Source: Klebsiella variicola
GTDB lineage: Bacteria; Pseudomonadota; Gammaproteobacteria; Enterobacterales; Enterobacteriaceae
Assembly: GCF_000828055.2 (NCBI RefSeq)
Contig: NZ_CP010523.2
Span: forward strand, 2,666,001 to 2,730,000
Length of the DNA: 64,000 nucleotides
Direction of reading: 5' to 3'
Position numbers and translations under genes: made by a program. Positions 57,228 through 64,000 of the stretch are shown in pieces; position 1 is the first letter of the stretch; each line of letters begins with the position of its first letter. The notes beneath the pieces were generated by a model. It saw only the letters and a list, made by a program, of their open reading frames with translations, did not search any database and was not told where the DNA came from.

Positions 57228-58673
57228 ATGTCATTTATAACAAACCTGAACCAGCAACAGAGAAAACGACTTCATCAGATCACCTTAGTGGCCACCTTCG
57301 GCGGCCTGCTTTTCGGTTACGACACCGGCGTTATCAACGGCGCCTTTTCCTCACTGAAGCAGTACATGGCGCTGACCCCGACTACCGAAGGGCTGGTGAT
57401 GAGCGTCCTGCTGATCGGCGCCGCGCTGGGCAGCGTGTTTGGCGGCAAGTTTGCCGACTTCTTCGGCCGGCGCAAATATTTACTCTTCCTCTCTTTTATT
57501 TTTCTTATCGGCGCCCTGCTTTCCGCCGCAGCTCCCGATATCACCACCCTGCTGATTGCCCGCGCCCTGCTGGGCTACGCCGTCGGCGGCGCGTCGGTCA
57601 CTGCCCCCACTTTTATTTCGGAAGTGGCGCCTACCGAGATGCGCGGTAAGCTGACCGGCCTGAATGAAGTCGCCATCGTCATTGGCCAGTTGGCGGCGTT
57701 TGCCATCAACGCGATCATTGGCATCATCTGGGGCCATCTGCCGGACGTCTGGCGCTATATGCTGCTGGTACAGGCCATTCCCGCTGTCTGCCTGTTTGTT
57801 GGCATGTGGCGCGCGCCGGAAAGCCCGCGCTGGCTGATCAGCAAAAATCGCCACGAGGAAGCGCTGCATATTCTCAAACAGATCCGCCCGGCGGAACGCG
57901 CGCAGAAGGAGTATGACGACATCTCCACCCTGATCAAAATTGAAGCCGGCAATAAGTACAGCGCTCAGGGCACCTTCACGACTATCCTCAAAACGCCATG
58001 GATCCTCAAAATTTTGCTGGTCGGTATTACCTGGGCCGCGTTGCAGCAAACTACTGGGGTTAACGTCATTATGTACTACGGCACGGAAATTCTGAGTGCC
58101 GCCGGCTTCTCAGAACGTACCTCGCTGATCTGTAACGTGCTGAACGGTGTCTTCTCCGTCGGCGGTATGCTCATTGGCGTGCTGTTCCTTGTCGACCGTT
58201 TCAAACGTAAGACGATCATTATCTACGGCTTTGCCATTATGGCCACGCTGCACCTGATTATCGCCGCTGTCGATTACACCCTGGTGGGCGATCTGAAAGC
58301 CACCGCCATCTGGCTGCTGGGCGCGCTGTTCGTCGGTGTGATGCAGGGTTCCATGGGCTTTATTACCTGGGTGGTATTAGCTGAGCTGTTCCCGTTGAAA
58401 TTCCGCGGGCTGTCGATGGGGATCTCGGTATTTTTCATGTGGATCATGAACGCGGTGGTCAGCTACCTGTTCCCGCTGCTGCAGGCGAAACTGGGCCTTG
58501 GGCCGGTCTTCTTCATCTTCGCAGCCATCAACTACTTAGCGATTCTGTTCGTGGTCTTCGCCCTACCGGAGACCTCCAATAAATCGCTCGAGCAGTTAGA
58601 AGAAGAGCTGTCAGCGAATCATGAGGGTAAAAAATCTACGCGTCTCACCAGGGAGGTTGGCTATGATCGATAA
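57228..58673 (+). CDS. MFS sugar porter (sugar/inositol:proton symporter)
   Basis: The 481-residue, 12-span protein of the sugar porter family has GYDTGVINGAFSSLK, GRRKYLLF, PESPRWLISKNR, QQTTGVNVIMYYG and PETSNKSLEQLEEE, all diagnostic. It is nearest in pattern to inositol/xylose/galactose symporters such as IolT. It is followed, with an 11-bp overlap, by a PTS EIIA-like gene, which is unusual for an MFS transporter. Confidence 0.9.
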   Translation: MSFITNLNQQQRKRLHQITLVATFGGLLFGYDTGVINGAFSSLKQYMALTPTTEGLVMSVLLIGAALGSVFGGKFADFFGRRKYLLFLSFIFLIGALLSAAAPDITTLLIARALLGYAVGGASVTAPTFISEVAPTEMRGKLTGLNEVAIVIGQLAAFAINAIIGIIWGHLPDVWRYMLLVQAIPAVCLFVGMWRAPESPRWLISKNRHEEALHILKQIRPAERAQKEYDDISTLIKIEAGNKYSAQGTFTTILKTPWILKILLVGITWAALQQTTGVNVIMYYGTEILSAAGFSERTSLICNVLNGVFSVGGMLIGVLFLVDRFKRKTIIIYGFAIMATLHLIIAAVDYTLVGDLKATAIWLLGALFVGVMQGSMGFITWVVLAELFPLKFRGLSMGISVFFMWIMNAVVSYLFPLLQAKLGLGPVFFIFAAINYLAILFVVFALPETSNKSLEQLEEELSANHEGKKSTRLTREVGYDR

Positions 58674-59106
58674 CATCACGCTGGATAATCTGCATATCGG
58701 CTGCAAGGCCAGTAATAAAGCGGAAGTGATCGCTATGATTGGCGCGGAGTGTAAAGCCAAAGGATATGTGAATCAGGAGTGCGTTCACTTTCTGCTGGAG
58801 CGTGAACATCAGGTTTCCACTTTTTTGGGGAATGGCATCACCTTGCCACATTTGCCGAAATCCGCGACGGATATCATTCTCAAAACCGGCATTGAGATCT
58901 TTCAGTTCCCTGATGGCGTTATCTGGGATCGCAGCAACGTGATGTTTATTGCCATCGGCGTCATCGCGAAAGAAAAAGAGCATATTGATGTGCTCAAAGA
59001 AATTGCCTCGATATTTAGCGATGAACTGATCGCTAACGCGCTGTCATTAATTTCAGACAAAAATGACTTCCTGAAAATTCTGCAACATAATGCCTTGCCT
59101 CATTAG
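58663..59106 (+). CDS. PTS EIIA domain protein (mannitol/fructose type), orphan
   Basis: The protein is 147 residues from ATG 58663 (GGGAGG about 7 nt upstream, inside the MFS gene). It is an EIIA of the fructose/mannitol family with the phosphorylatable His at H63 in GNGITLPHLPK. No EIIB or EIIC gene lies nearby; its partner by position is a non-PTS sugar symporter. It may regulate that transporter by phosphorylation state, or serve a distant PTS. Confidence 0.85.
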   Translation: MIDNITLDNLHIGCKASNKAEVIAMIGAECKAKGYVNQECVHFLLEREHQVSTFLGNGITLPHLPKSATDIILKTGIEIFQFPDGVIWDRSNVMFIAIGVIAKEKEHIDVLKEIASIFSDELIANALSLISDKNDFLKILQHNALPH

Positions 59107-59116
59107 GTATGACGCC

Positions 59117-59138
59117 AGCCGGAGCCTTGGCTCCGGCT
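59117..59138 (+). terminator. Hairpin terminator after the EIIA gene
   Basis: AGCCGGAGCC and GGCTCCGGCT form a perfect 10-bp palindromic stem around TT, followed by GTTTC. It lies 10 bp after the stop codon. Confidence 0.65.
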
Positions 59139-59405
59139 GTTTCAGACCACTCCCGCAAGCGGCCAGCGGTGAATAGTGAATAGGTTTTAATTTAGCTGGT
59201 GATAGAGCCACATAAAATAATAACAATGGAAATTACCGTCATATTGTTAAATGGGCCATGGAGAATATTTCACTGCCACAATAAATTTTAAAAAACACCT
59301 ATAAAAACAAGTGATTTCGTTTTTTTTACCCACCATTCTCTACGCCTTTCCATTGCCATGCTGCGATCGCTGCATGCCAGTGATTACTGCGCTATTCCAT
59401 TAATT

Positions 59406-59419
59406 TTGATTTATATCAA
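59406..59419. promoter_or_regulatory. Perfect FNR box
   Basis: TTGAT-TTAT-ATCAA matches the FNR consensus TTGATnnnnATCAA at every specified base. It is centred 57 bp before the next gene's start, leaving room for a class II FNR promoter and a short leader. The rest of 59139-59469 is AT-rich with no gene. Confidence 0.65.
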
Positions 59420-59469
59420 TACCTCGTCGGGCATTAAGCTGCATTTTACAGCGCGATTATTTTGGCAAG

Positions 59470-59778
59470 GTGTATACGACATTGGTTTTACGACTTGGAT
59501 ATTTCTTTAGCCGTCCCTCAAGCCTGTGGGGATGGTTGATGTGTAACGCGCTTAACGGCATCGCGATTGTGCTTTGCTTTCGCGCGATAAGCATCGTGAC
59601 GGGCTTTAGCGAAGTGGTCTGGCAGGTCATCATCACGCTGGCTATTATTATATCAACCTGGTACAGCGCTAATTATTTCGCTGCGCTGGAAGCTCGACGC
59701 GATAAACGACGCTTTATGCTGCTGGCCTGGGTGGTCATCACCATTCTGTTAAATTTCATTCACCTTGGCGGTGGTTAA
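59470..59778 (+). CDS. Small inner-membrane protein
   Basis: The 102-residue protein has about three spans (LWGWLMCNALNGIAIVLCF, VVWQVIITLAIIISTW, MLLAWVVITILLNFIHLGGG). The start is a GTG with AAGG immediately before it, a poor spacing, so a start slightly downstream is possible. No family was recognised. It precedes another tiny membrane protein by 24 bp and lies behind an FNR box, suggesting use under oxygen limitation (inference). Confidence 0.6.
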   Translation: MYTTLVLRLGYFFSRPSSLWGWLMCNALNGIAIVLCFRAISIVTGFSEVVWQVIITLAIIISTWYSANYFAALEARRDKRRFMLLAWVVITILLNFIHLGGG

Positions 59779-59802
59779 CGCTGTTAATGCAAGGATCATC
59801 TC

Positions 59803-59943
59803 ATGACGCTGGCGATGCTGTGGGTGCTTATCAGTCATCATAAAGGGCTGACGCTGTTACTGATCGTGGTTATTGCGCTGGTGCTTATTGCGCTCATCCC
59901 GCTGGTAAAAAGGCTGTTGCGTAGCATCAACGGCGATCCCTGA
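59803..59943 (+). CDS. 46-residue single-span membrane protein
   Basis: ATG 59803 has AAGGA 8 nt upstream and opens a 46-codon gene with one long hydrophobic helix (LTLLLIVVIALVLIALIPLV) and a positively charged end (KRLLRSINGDP), the topology of a bacterial mini-membrane protein. It follows the 102-residue gene by 24 bp and ends before a strong hairpin. The function is unknown. Confidence 0.6.
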   Translation: MTLAMLWVLISHHKGLTLLLIVVIALVLIALIPLVKRLLRSINGDP

Positions 59944-59953
59944 CCGTGTCCTG

Positions 59954-59975
59954 ATGGCCGCCGACAGGCGGCCAT
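59954..59975 (+). terminator. Hairpin after the small membrane-protein pair
   Basis: ATGGCCGCC and GGCGGCCAT form a perfect 9-bp stem around GACA, 10 bp after the stop codon. Only a delayed TTTTC follows. Confidence 0.55.
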
Positions 59976-60046
59976 GTATCCTGCGTTTTCGCTTCGCCCC
60001 CCCACCAGCCCCGTCCGGTATCCCACGCAGATCCAAAGCGCACAAA

Positions 60047-60065
60047 AGAAATGAGAACCATTATC
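60047..60065. promoter_or_regulatory. Fur box upstream of the IroE-like gene
   Basis: The 19 bases AGAAATGAGAACCATTATC match the Fur consensus GATAATGATAATCATTATC at 14 positions, including the whole right arm CATTATC. It lies 67 bp before the esterase start, so iron limitation should induce the gene. Confidence 0.7.
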
Positions 60066-60132
60066 AAACAAGCTGTGTTACCGTGTCAGCCCAACAAAAT
60101 GACAGCTCAAAGAATACAGGGGGTTAGACAAG

Positions 60133-61059
60133 GTGAAGCGGAATTCAAGGAGCATCCGGGCGCGCGGGCTGCTGACGCTGGCGGTTGGCGTGCTCTTCTA
60201 CAGTAGCGGTAGCACCGCCCGACCGGATCTTCAGCCGCTGGGGCCAAACATCGCCGATAAAGGGTCAGCGTACTATCATTTTACGCAACGTCAGTATGAC
60301 TCCGCCGATGGCGAACGCCACTACCGGGTGTGGACTGCCGTGCCGGACAAAGCCCCGCCCGCCGCCGGCTATCCTGTGCTGTATATGCTGGATGGTAACG
60401 CGGTGATGGATAAGCTTAACGACGCCCTTCTGCAGCAGCTCTCCGCCGGCTCCCCGCCGGTGATCGTCGCTATCGGTTACCAGACAACGCTGCCCTTCGA
60501 TACCGCCGCCCGGGCCTGGGATTACACTCCTCCGCTAAAGGCCTTCAAACCGCAAGTCGGGAAACCCGCGCTGCCGCCGCGAAAAACCGGAGGTAATGAC
60601 CTGTTTCGTCAGTTGCTGACCGAAACAATGGTGCCGCAAACGGAAGCTCACCTGAAAATAGATCCCCACCAGCGCGCGATCTGGGGCCACTCCTACGGCG
60701 GGCTGTTTGTGCTCGACGCGTGGCGGAAGACCTCGCTGTTTCATCTCTATTATTCGGCCAGCCCGTCACTGGGCCAGGCGCAGGAATCTCCTCTGAAGGG
60801 CAGCGAAGCCTTAAGCGCCACCGCCTTCTCCGGGAAATCGCTGTATCTGCTGGAAGGTGATGGCAAAGCTGCCCGGGAACCCACCGGCCACGTGGCTTCC
60901 CTGAGTCTGTTGCGACACACTCAGCAGCAGCTGGCCGACAAAGGCCTGACGGTGGCTTTCTGGCGCTACCCTGGTATGACGCACGGTCAGATGTTTGACG
61001 TCTCGCTGCAGTCGGCTCTGCTGCATCTTTCCGGGCAGGCTCCGCTGGCGCATCAGTAA
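60133..61059 (+). CDS. IroE-like periplasmic siderophore esterase
   Basis: The 308-residue protein starts at a GTG. An N-terminal signal or anchor (LLTLAVGVLFYSSGSTA) precedes an alpha/beta hydrolase of the Fes/IroE group: PVLYMLDGNAVMDKL, PPVIVAIGYQTTLPFDTAAR, nucleophile in IWGHSYGGLF, and late His in PGMTHGQMF. IroE linearises catecholate trilactone siderophores in the periplasm. The Fur box upstream supports an iron role. There are no other siderophore genes nearby. Confidence 0.82.
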   Translation: MKRNSRSIRARGLLTLAVGVLFYSSGSTARPDLQPLGPNIADKGSAYYHFTQRQYDSADGERHYRVWTAVPDKAPPAAGYPVLYMLDGNAVMDKLNDALLQQLSAGSPPVIVAIGYQTTLPFDTAARAWDYTPPLKAFKPQVGKPALPPRKTGGNDLFRQLLTETMVPQTEAHLKIDPHQRAIWGHSYGGLFVLDAWRKTSLFHLYYSASPSLGQAQESPLKGSEALSATAFSGKSLYLLEGDGKAAREPTGHVASLSLLRHTQQQLADKGLTVAFWRYPGMTHGQMFDVSLQSALLHLSGQAPLAHQ

Positions 61060-61067
61060 TGACGCAG

Positions 61068-61090
61068 CGCCCACCCGCAGCCGGTGGGCG
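61068..61090. terminator. Bidirectional hairpin between convergent genes
   Basis: CGCCCACC and GGTGGGCG form a perfect 8-bp stem with a 7-nt loop in the 33-bp gap between the esterase and the EAL-protein gene. No T tract is present. Confidence 0.45.
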
Positions 61091-61092
61091 TA

Positions 61093-62748
61093 TCAGGACG
61101 ACGGAGGCAGGTGTTTAATATCCACCGGCTCGCCGAACAGAAAGCCTTGCATCTCGTCACACCCTTCCTCTTCGAGGATCTGCAGTTGCCCGGCGGTTTC
61201 CACACCCTCGGCGATAAGCGGCGTATTAATTGAATTTCCCAGCGAAATGATGGCCCGCACGAATGAGCGGACCTGGGGATTACTCTCCACATCAAGCATA
61301 AAACTTCGGTCGAGTTTAATCACGTCGAAATGGAAATCGCGCAGCATGCTCAGGGAGGAGTAGCCGGTACCGAAGTCATCGAGTGCGATGCTGATCCCCA
61401 TTTTTTGCAGATGATGCAGGACGCTAAAGGCCAGCTGCTTATTGATGATGAACGCCGTCTCCGTCACTTCAAACTCAAGCAGGCTGACCGGATAGGCGGT
61501 ACGCATCAGGATCTCGCGGACTTTTTCAATAAAGCTGCGGTGACGCAACTGCACCGGCGAGATATTGACCGAAACTTTTCTGTTGAGACCCTTTTCCAGC
61601 GATTCGTTACACACCTGCTCGAGCACCCAGTAACCTAAGGGCACGATGGCGCCGCTCTCTTCGGCGATGGGAATAAACACGTCAGGCGGGATCGGCCCCA
61701 GCTGCGGATGCTGCCAGCGCAGCAGCGCCTCGTAACCGGTGATCCGGCGATCTTTGATGTTGCGGATAGCCTGATAGTGGAGCGAAAATTCTCCTGCGTG
61801 AATACCGCGCCGGATGTCGGCGGCCATCATATTGCGCTGCCGCGTCTTGTCATCCATTTCACGTTCGTACCAGCAAATCTTGTGGTCGAGACTGCTCTTT
61901 GCCCGATACATGGCCAGATCGGAATTGCTCAGTACCGTGTTAATATCCGTACCGTCCTCCGGGTAGACCGAGATGCCAATGCTGGCGGAGAGAACCACTT
62001 CCGTCGCGGCAAACGTCTGCTTACCGCTGAAGCAGTGCCAGAGGCGCGCAGCAAAGGCATCCACTTCACCCTCATCGGCAAAAGGTTTAACGGCCACAAA
62101 CTCATCGCCGCCAAAGCGCGCGACCATCTCCTCCTTCTGCAGCGTTTTCAGCACGGCGCCTGCCACACGCTGCAGCAGCTGGTCACCAATCAGATGGCCC
62201 TGCAGGTCATTAATCTCTTTAAACTTGTCTAAATCGATGGTGAAAATGGCAAAGCGGCGGGCATCATTACCGGTGATCAGCTTTTCCACCCGCTCAAAGA
62301 ACTCCACCCGGTTAGGTAAACCAGTCAGCGCATCGTAGCGCGCCATCCATGCGATGCGGTCATTAATCGCTTTTTGTTCACTGATATCGCGGGTGATTTT
62401 GGCAAAACCCAGCAGGGTGTTCTGCTCATCGCGGATGGTATCGATCATGACATGCGCCCAGAATCGGGAGCCGTCTTTGCGGTAACGCCAGCCTTCCCCT
62501 TCGAACTGCCCGCTACGCAGGGCGATTTCCAGGTTTTTCGCCGGTACACCGGAGAGTTGCTCAGCTTCGCTATAGAAGAGACCGAAGTAGCAACCGATGA
62601 TCTCGTCGCTCAGGTACCCTTTTGCCCGGCGGGCACCTTCGTTCCAGCTGATGACCGTACCGTCAGTGCTCAGCATGTATATGGCATAATCTTTAACACT
62701 TTCAATAAAGTGACGATAGGCGATATCCGTCAGGTGATCGTTACTCAT
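61093..62748 (-). CDS. PAS-GGDEF-EAL cyclic-di-GMP protein
   Basis: The protein is 551 residues from ATG 62748; eleven extra codons upstream are in frame but have no advantage. Domains in order: PAS with PAC (about 5-120; YAIYMLSTDGTVISWNEGAR), GGDEF (about 130-290; active-site ARFGGDEF intact) and EAL (about 300-550; GYEALLRWQHP, later DDFGTGYSSL). Both catalytic signatures are present, so it may make and degrade cyclic-di-GMP under control of the PAS sensor. No membrane span; cytoplasmic. Confidence 0.9.
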   Translation of the reverse strand: MSNDHLTDIAYRHFIESVKDYAIYMLSTDGTVISWNEGARRAKGYLSDEIIGCYFGLFYSEAEQLSGVPAKNLEIALRSGQFEGEGWRYRKDGSRFWAHVMIDTIRDEQNTLLGFAKITRDISEQKAINDRIAWMARYDALTGLPNRVEFFERVEKLITGNDARRFAIFTIDLDKFKEINDLQGHLIGDQLLQRVAGAVLKTLQKEEMVARFGGDEFVAVKPFADEGEVDAFAARLWHCFSGKQTFAATEVVLSASIGISVYPEDGTDINTVLSNSDLAMYRAKSSLDHKICWYEREMDDKTRQRNMMAADIRRGIHAGEFSLHYQAIRNIKDRRITGYEALLRWQHPQLGPIPPDVFIPIAEESGAIVPLGYWVLEQVCNESLEKGLNRKVSVNISPVQLRHRSFIEKVREILMRTAYPVSLLEFEVTETAFIINKQLAFSVLHHLQKMGISIALDDFGTGYSSLSMLRDFHFDVIKLDRSFMLDVESNPQVRSFVRAIISLGNSINTPLIAEGVETAGQLQILEEEGCDEMQGFLFGEPVDIKHLPPSS

Positions 62749-63044
62749 GGTACAGCGCTCTCTGTGGCTCGGTCGTGGCAAAACGCACTAGATATAGCAG
62801 AACAACGCCCATGATGAATACAAGGTTAAGACGTTTTGTTGCCGCCTTTCTGGCCCTGGCAACCGCAGATAGCGCGCCAGACAGCTCTGTTAAGCGTAGT
62901 GGAATCCACTGCGCCGGGTAATGACAATCTGACGATTTTTGCACTTAGGTCGCCCACTAATAGTTACTTTTATTGATTAAAAAGTTTGATTGAAAGAATA
63001 AATAAAAGGAGTAATGTTAATAATACTTTCTATGGAGGTTAAAT

Positions 63045-63293
63045 ATGTTGCGTGATTATTTAAAAGTGGAAAAAGAAGACCAGCTTGTTGAACAACAGAG
63101 CCGTCATGACAATAGCCAGCATTATTCTGCGGTGACTGAATGGGTTATTTTGAGTAAAGATGGTCAGCGTAAAGGTCGGGTATCCCTGTTCGACCGTTTC
63201 ACCACCCGCCGCTCCTGGAGCGACAGCTTTCGCATTACGCAGTTCGATAATGCGGGTAAAGTGGTGGTGGATAAACTCACTGACGCGCTGTAA
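63045..63293 (+). CDS. Small conserved-looking protein of unknown function
   Basis: The 82-residue hydrophilic protein begins at an ATG with GGAGG 7 nt upstream. The middle (TEWVILSKDGQRKGRVSLFD) suggests a small beta-sheet fold; no known domain, signal or span was recognised. It stands alone, with 263-296 bp of AT-rich sequence before it and a terminator 190 bp after. The good ribosome site and balanced composition argue it is real. Confidence 0.6.
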   Translation: MLRDYLKVEKEDQLVEQQSRHDNSQHYSAVTEWVILSKDGQRKGRVSLFDRFTTRRSWSDSFRITQFDNAGKVVVDKLTDAL

Positions 63294-63478
63294 CTCCCCC
63301 GGATTCCCGGCCTGACGGGAGAATATTCATACGCAAAATTAACACCTGCATTAAATATATTGATGCGCCGCGCTTCGCCGCCGTCATGTTATTTTCATTC
63401 TGCATACCGATAATCTAATGGGTATTTTCGCCATGGTGAATGGCGCGAATGATTAACCCGAAAAAAATGCTGAAAATA

Positions 63479-63500
63479 AGCCCGCTGGTCGGGCTTTTTT
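63479..63500 (+). terminator. Intrinsic terminator
   Basis: AGCCCG and CGGGCT pair around CTGGT and are followed by a run of T to 63500. It would end transcripts from the 82-residue gene and insulate the ParD-like gene. Confidence 0.8.
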
Positions 63501-63565
63501 GCGTGGGCCTCTCGCCTCCCCCCCGGTCACGACACAAAATGCCCATGACATCCCGTGCCGGTCTG

Positions 63566-63593
63566 TATACGATGCATATACGAATCATATATG
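63566..63593. promoter_or_regulatory. Direct repeats before the ParD-like gene
   Basis: TATACGA occurs at 63566-63572 and 63577-63583, 11 bp apart (one helical turn), followed by the palindrome CATATATG (63586-63593). Ribbon-helix-helix antitoxins bind such repeats near their own promoter, so this may be an autoregulatory site. Confidence 0.45.
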
Positions 63594-63603
63594 GACTGTC
63601 TCT

Positions 63604-63822
63604 ATGGGAATCGTCAAAATCTCCGATCTATTGCACGATGATATTCGTGATGCCAGCAAAGCTATGTCCCGCTCCGTCAATGCCCAGGCGGAATACTGGA
63701 TCCGTCTGGGCATGATGAGCGAGCTCTACCCCGAGCTTAACCACCAGCAGATCAAACTGCTGATGCTGAAATCCGGCTCTGACCGTCTGCTGGAGGTAAT
63801 CAATGCCATCAATAATCATTAA
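63604..63822 (+). CDS. ParD-like antitoxin-type protein
   Basis: The 72-residue protein is of the ParD-like family (GIVKISDLLHDDIRDASKAM, SVNAQAEYWIRLGMMSELYP), with a ribbon-helix-helix N-terminal half. Its last 20 bp overlap the start of a methionine aminopeptidase gene rather than a recognisable ParE toxin gene. Whether the pair acts as a toxin-antitoxin-like module is unknown. Confidence 0.75.
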   Translation: MGIVKISDLLHDDIRDASKAMSRSVNAQAEYWIRLGMMSELYPELNHQQIKLLMLKSGSDRLLEVINAINNH

Positions 63823-64000
63823 AACCGCCGATGAACTCGCACGTCAGCGCCATGCCGGCCAGCTGCTGGCGTCGGTGTTTGATATGCTGGATACCTTTAT
63901 CGTTCCCGGCGTAACGACGATGGCGATTAACGATCGAGTGGAAGATTTTATCGTCAACCAACTGCATGCCCGCCCGGCCAGCAAGGGGCAATACGATTTT
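63803..64000 (+). CDS. Type I methionine aminopeptidase, 5' part (cut by window end)
   Basis: The first 66 codons (IKTADELARQRHAGQLLASV, then DTFIVPGVTTMAINDRVEDF) match the N-terminus of type I MetAP (about 260 residues), which removes the initiator Met from new proteins. The metal site lies beyond the window. It overlaps the ParD-like gene by 20 bp. Its coupling to a ParD-like gene and its setting away from rpsB suggest this is a second, accessory MetAP (inference). Confidence 0.8.
   Translation, partial: MPSIIIKTADELARQRHAGQLLASVFDMLDTFIVPGVTTMAINDRVEDFIVNQLHARPASKGQYDF

Overview
The window looks like chromosomal DNA of an enterobacterium, most probably Klebsiella (K. pneumoniae complex). 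The reasons are the aglA/aglB-type sucrose-isomer PTS pair, the chaperone-usher fimbriae, the many LysR/LacI-controlled uptake and catabolic operons, the IroE-like esterase and the ParD-like/methionine aminopeptidase pair. The species assignment is inference from gene content. No rRNA, tRNA, CRISPR array or complete insertion sequence was seen.

Layout. 1-8.7 kb: a LysE exporter, then a leftward chaperone-usher fimbrial operon (major pilin, chaperone, usher, tip adhesin, minor pilin) ending in a LuxR-type regulator; two tandem IprA-like winged-helix regulators diverge from it across an AT-rich region with three GTCTA-N4-TAGAC palindromes. 8.7-13.4 kb: MFS exporter/LysR and LysR/metallo-beta-lactamase lactonase divergent pairs, and a TolA-C-like lipoprotein. 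13.5-23.3 kb: a sugar or nucleoside type ABC importer with a LacI repressor, PfkB kinase, BtpA/SgcQ protein, TenA-type protein, phosphotriesterase-like hydrolase, GATase1-like protein and M20 hydrolase. Two identical perfect palindromes mark its likely LacI operators. The substrate is unknown and this is the best candidate for an undescribed pathway. 23.7-28.8 kb: an oligopeptide/nickel-type ABC importer.

28.98-32.2 kb: an EmrAB-like efflux pair under a MarR regulator. A 20-bp identical repeat lies on either side of it, and a scar follows (32.3-33.3 kb) with two decayed transposase fragments and a remnant of a cbtA-like gene. 33.4-40.5 kb: MipA/OmpV protein, OmpR-type two-component system and an RND pump without its own outer-membrane channel. 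40.4-48.2 kb: a nitrile-degradation island with AraC regulator, outer-membrane channel, truncated globin, amidase, cobalt-type nitrile hydratase (alpha gene frameshifted), activator, CbtB/CbtA cobalt uptake and a phosphatase-like protein lacking its catalytic histidines.

48.4-64 kb: membrane-anchored alpha/beta hydrolase, HIBADH-type dehydrogenase, LysR/TauE pair, GntR-controlled aglA/aglB, an MFS sugar porter coupled to an orphan PTS EIIA, a small membrane-protein pair behind a perfect FNR box, an IroE-like esterase behind a Fur box, a PAS-GGDEF-EAL protein, an orphan 82-residue protein and a ParD-like/MetAP pair cut by the window edge.

Start sites were moved inward from the longest reading frame wherever a better ribosome binding site or the family N-terminus supported it. 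Functions are family-level calls from sequence reading; no database search was run.
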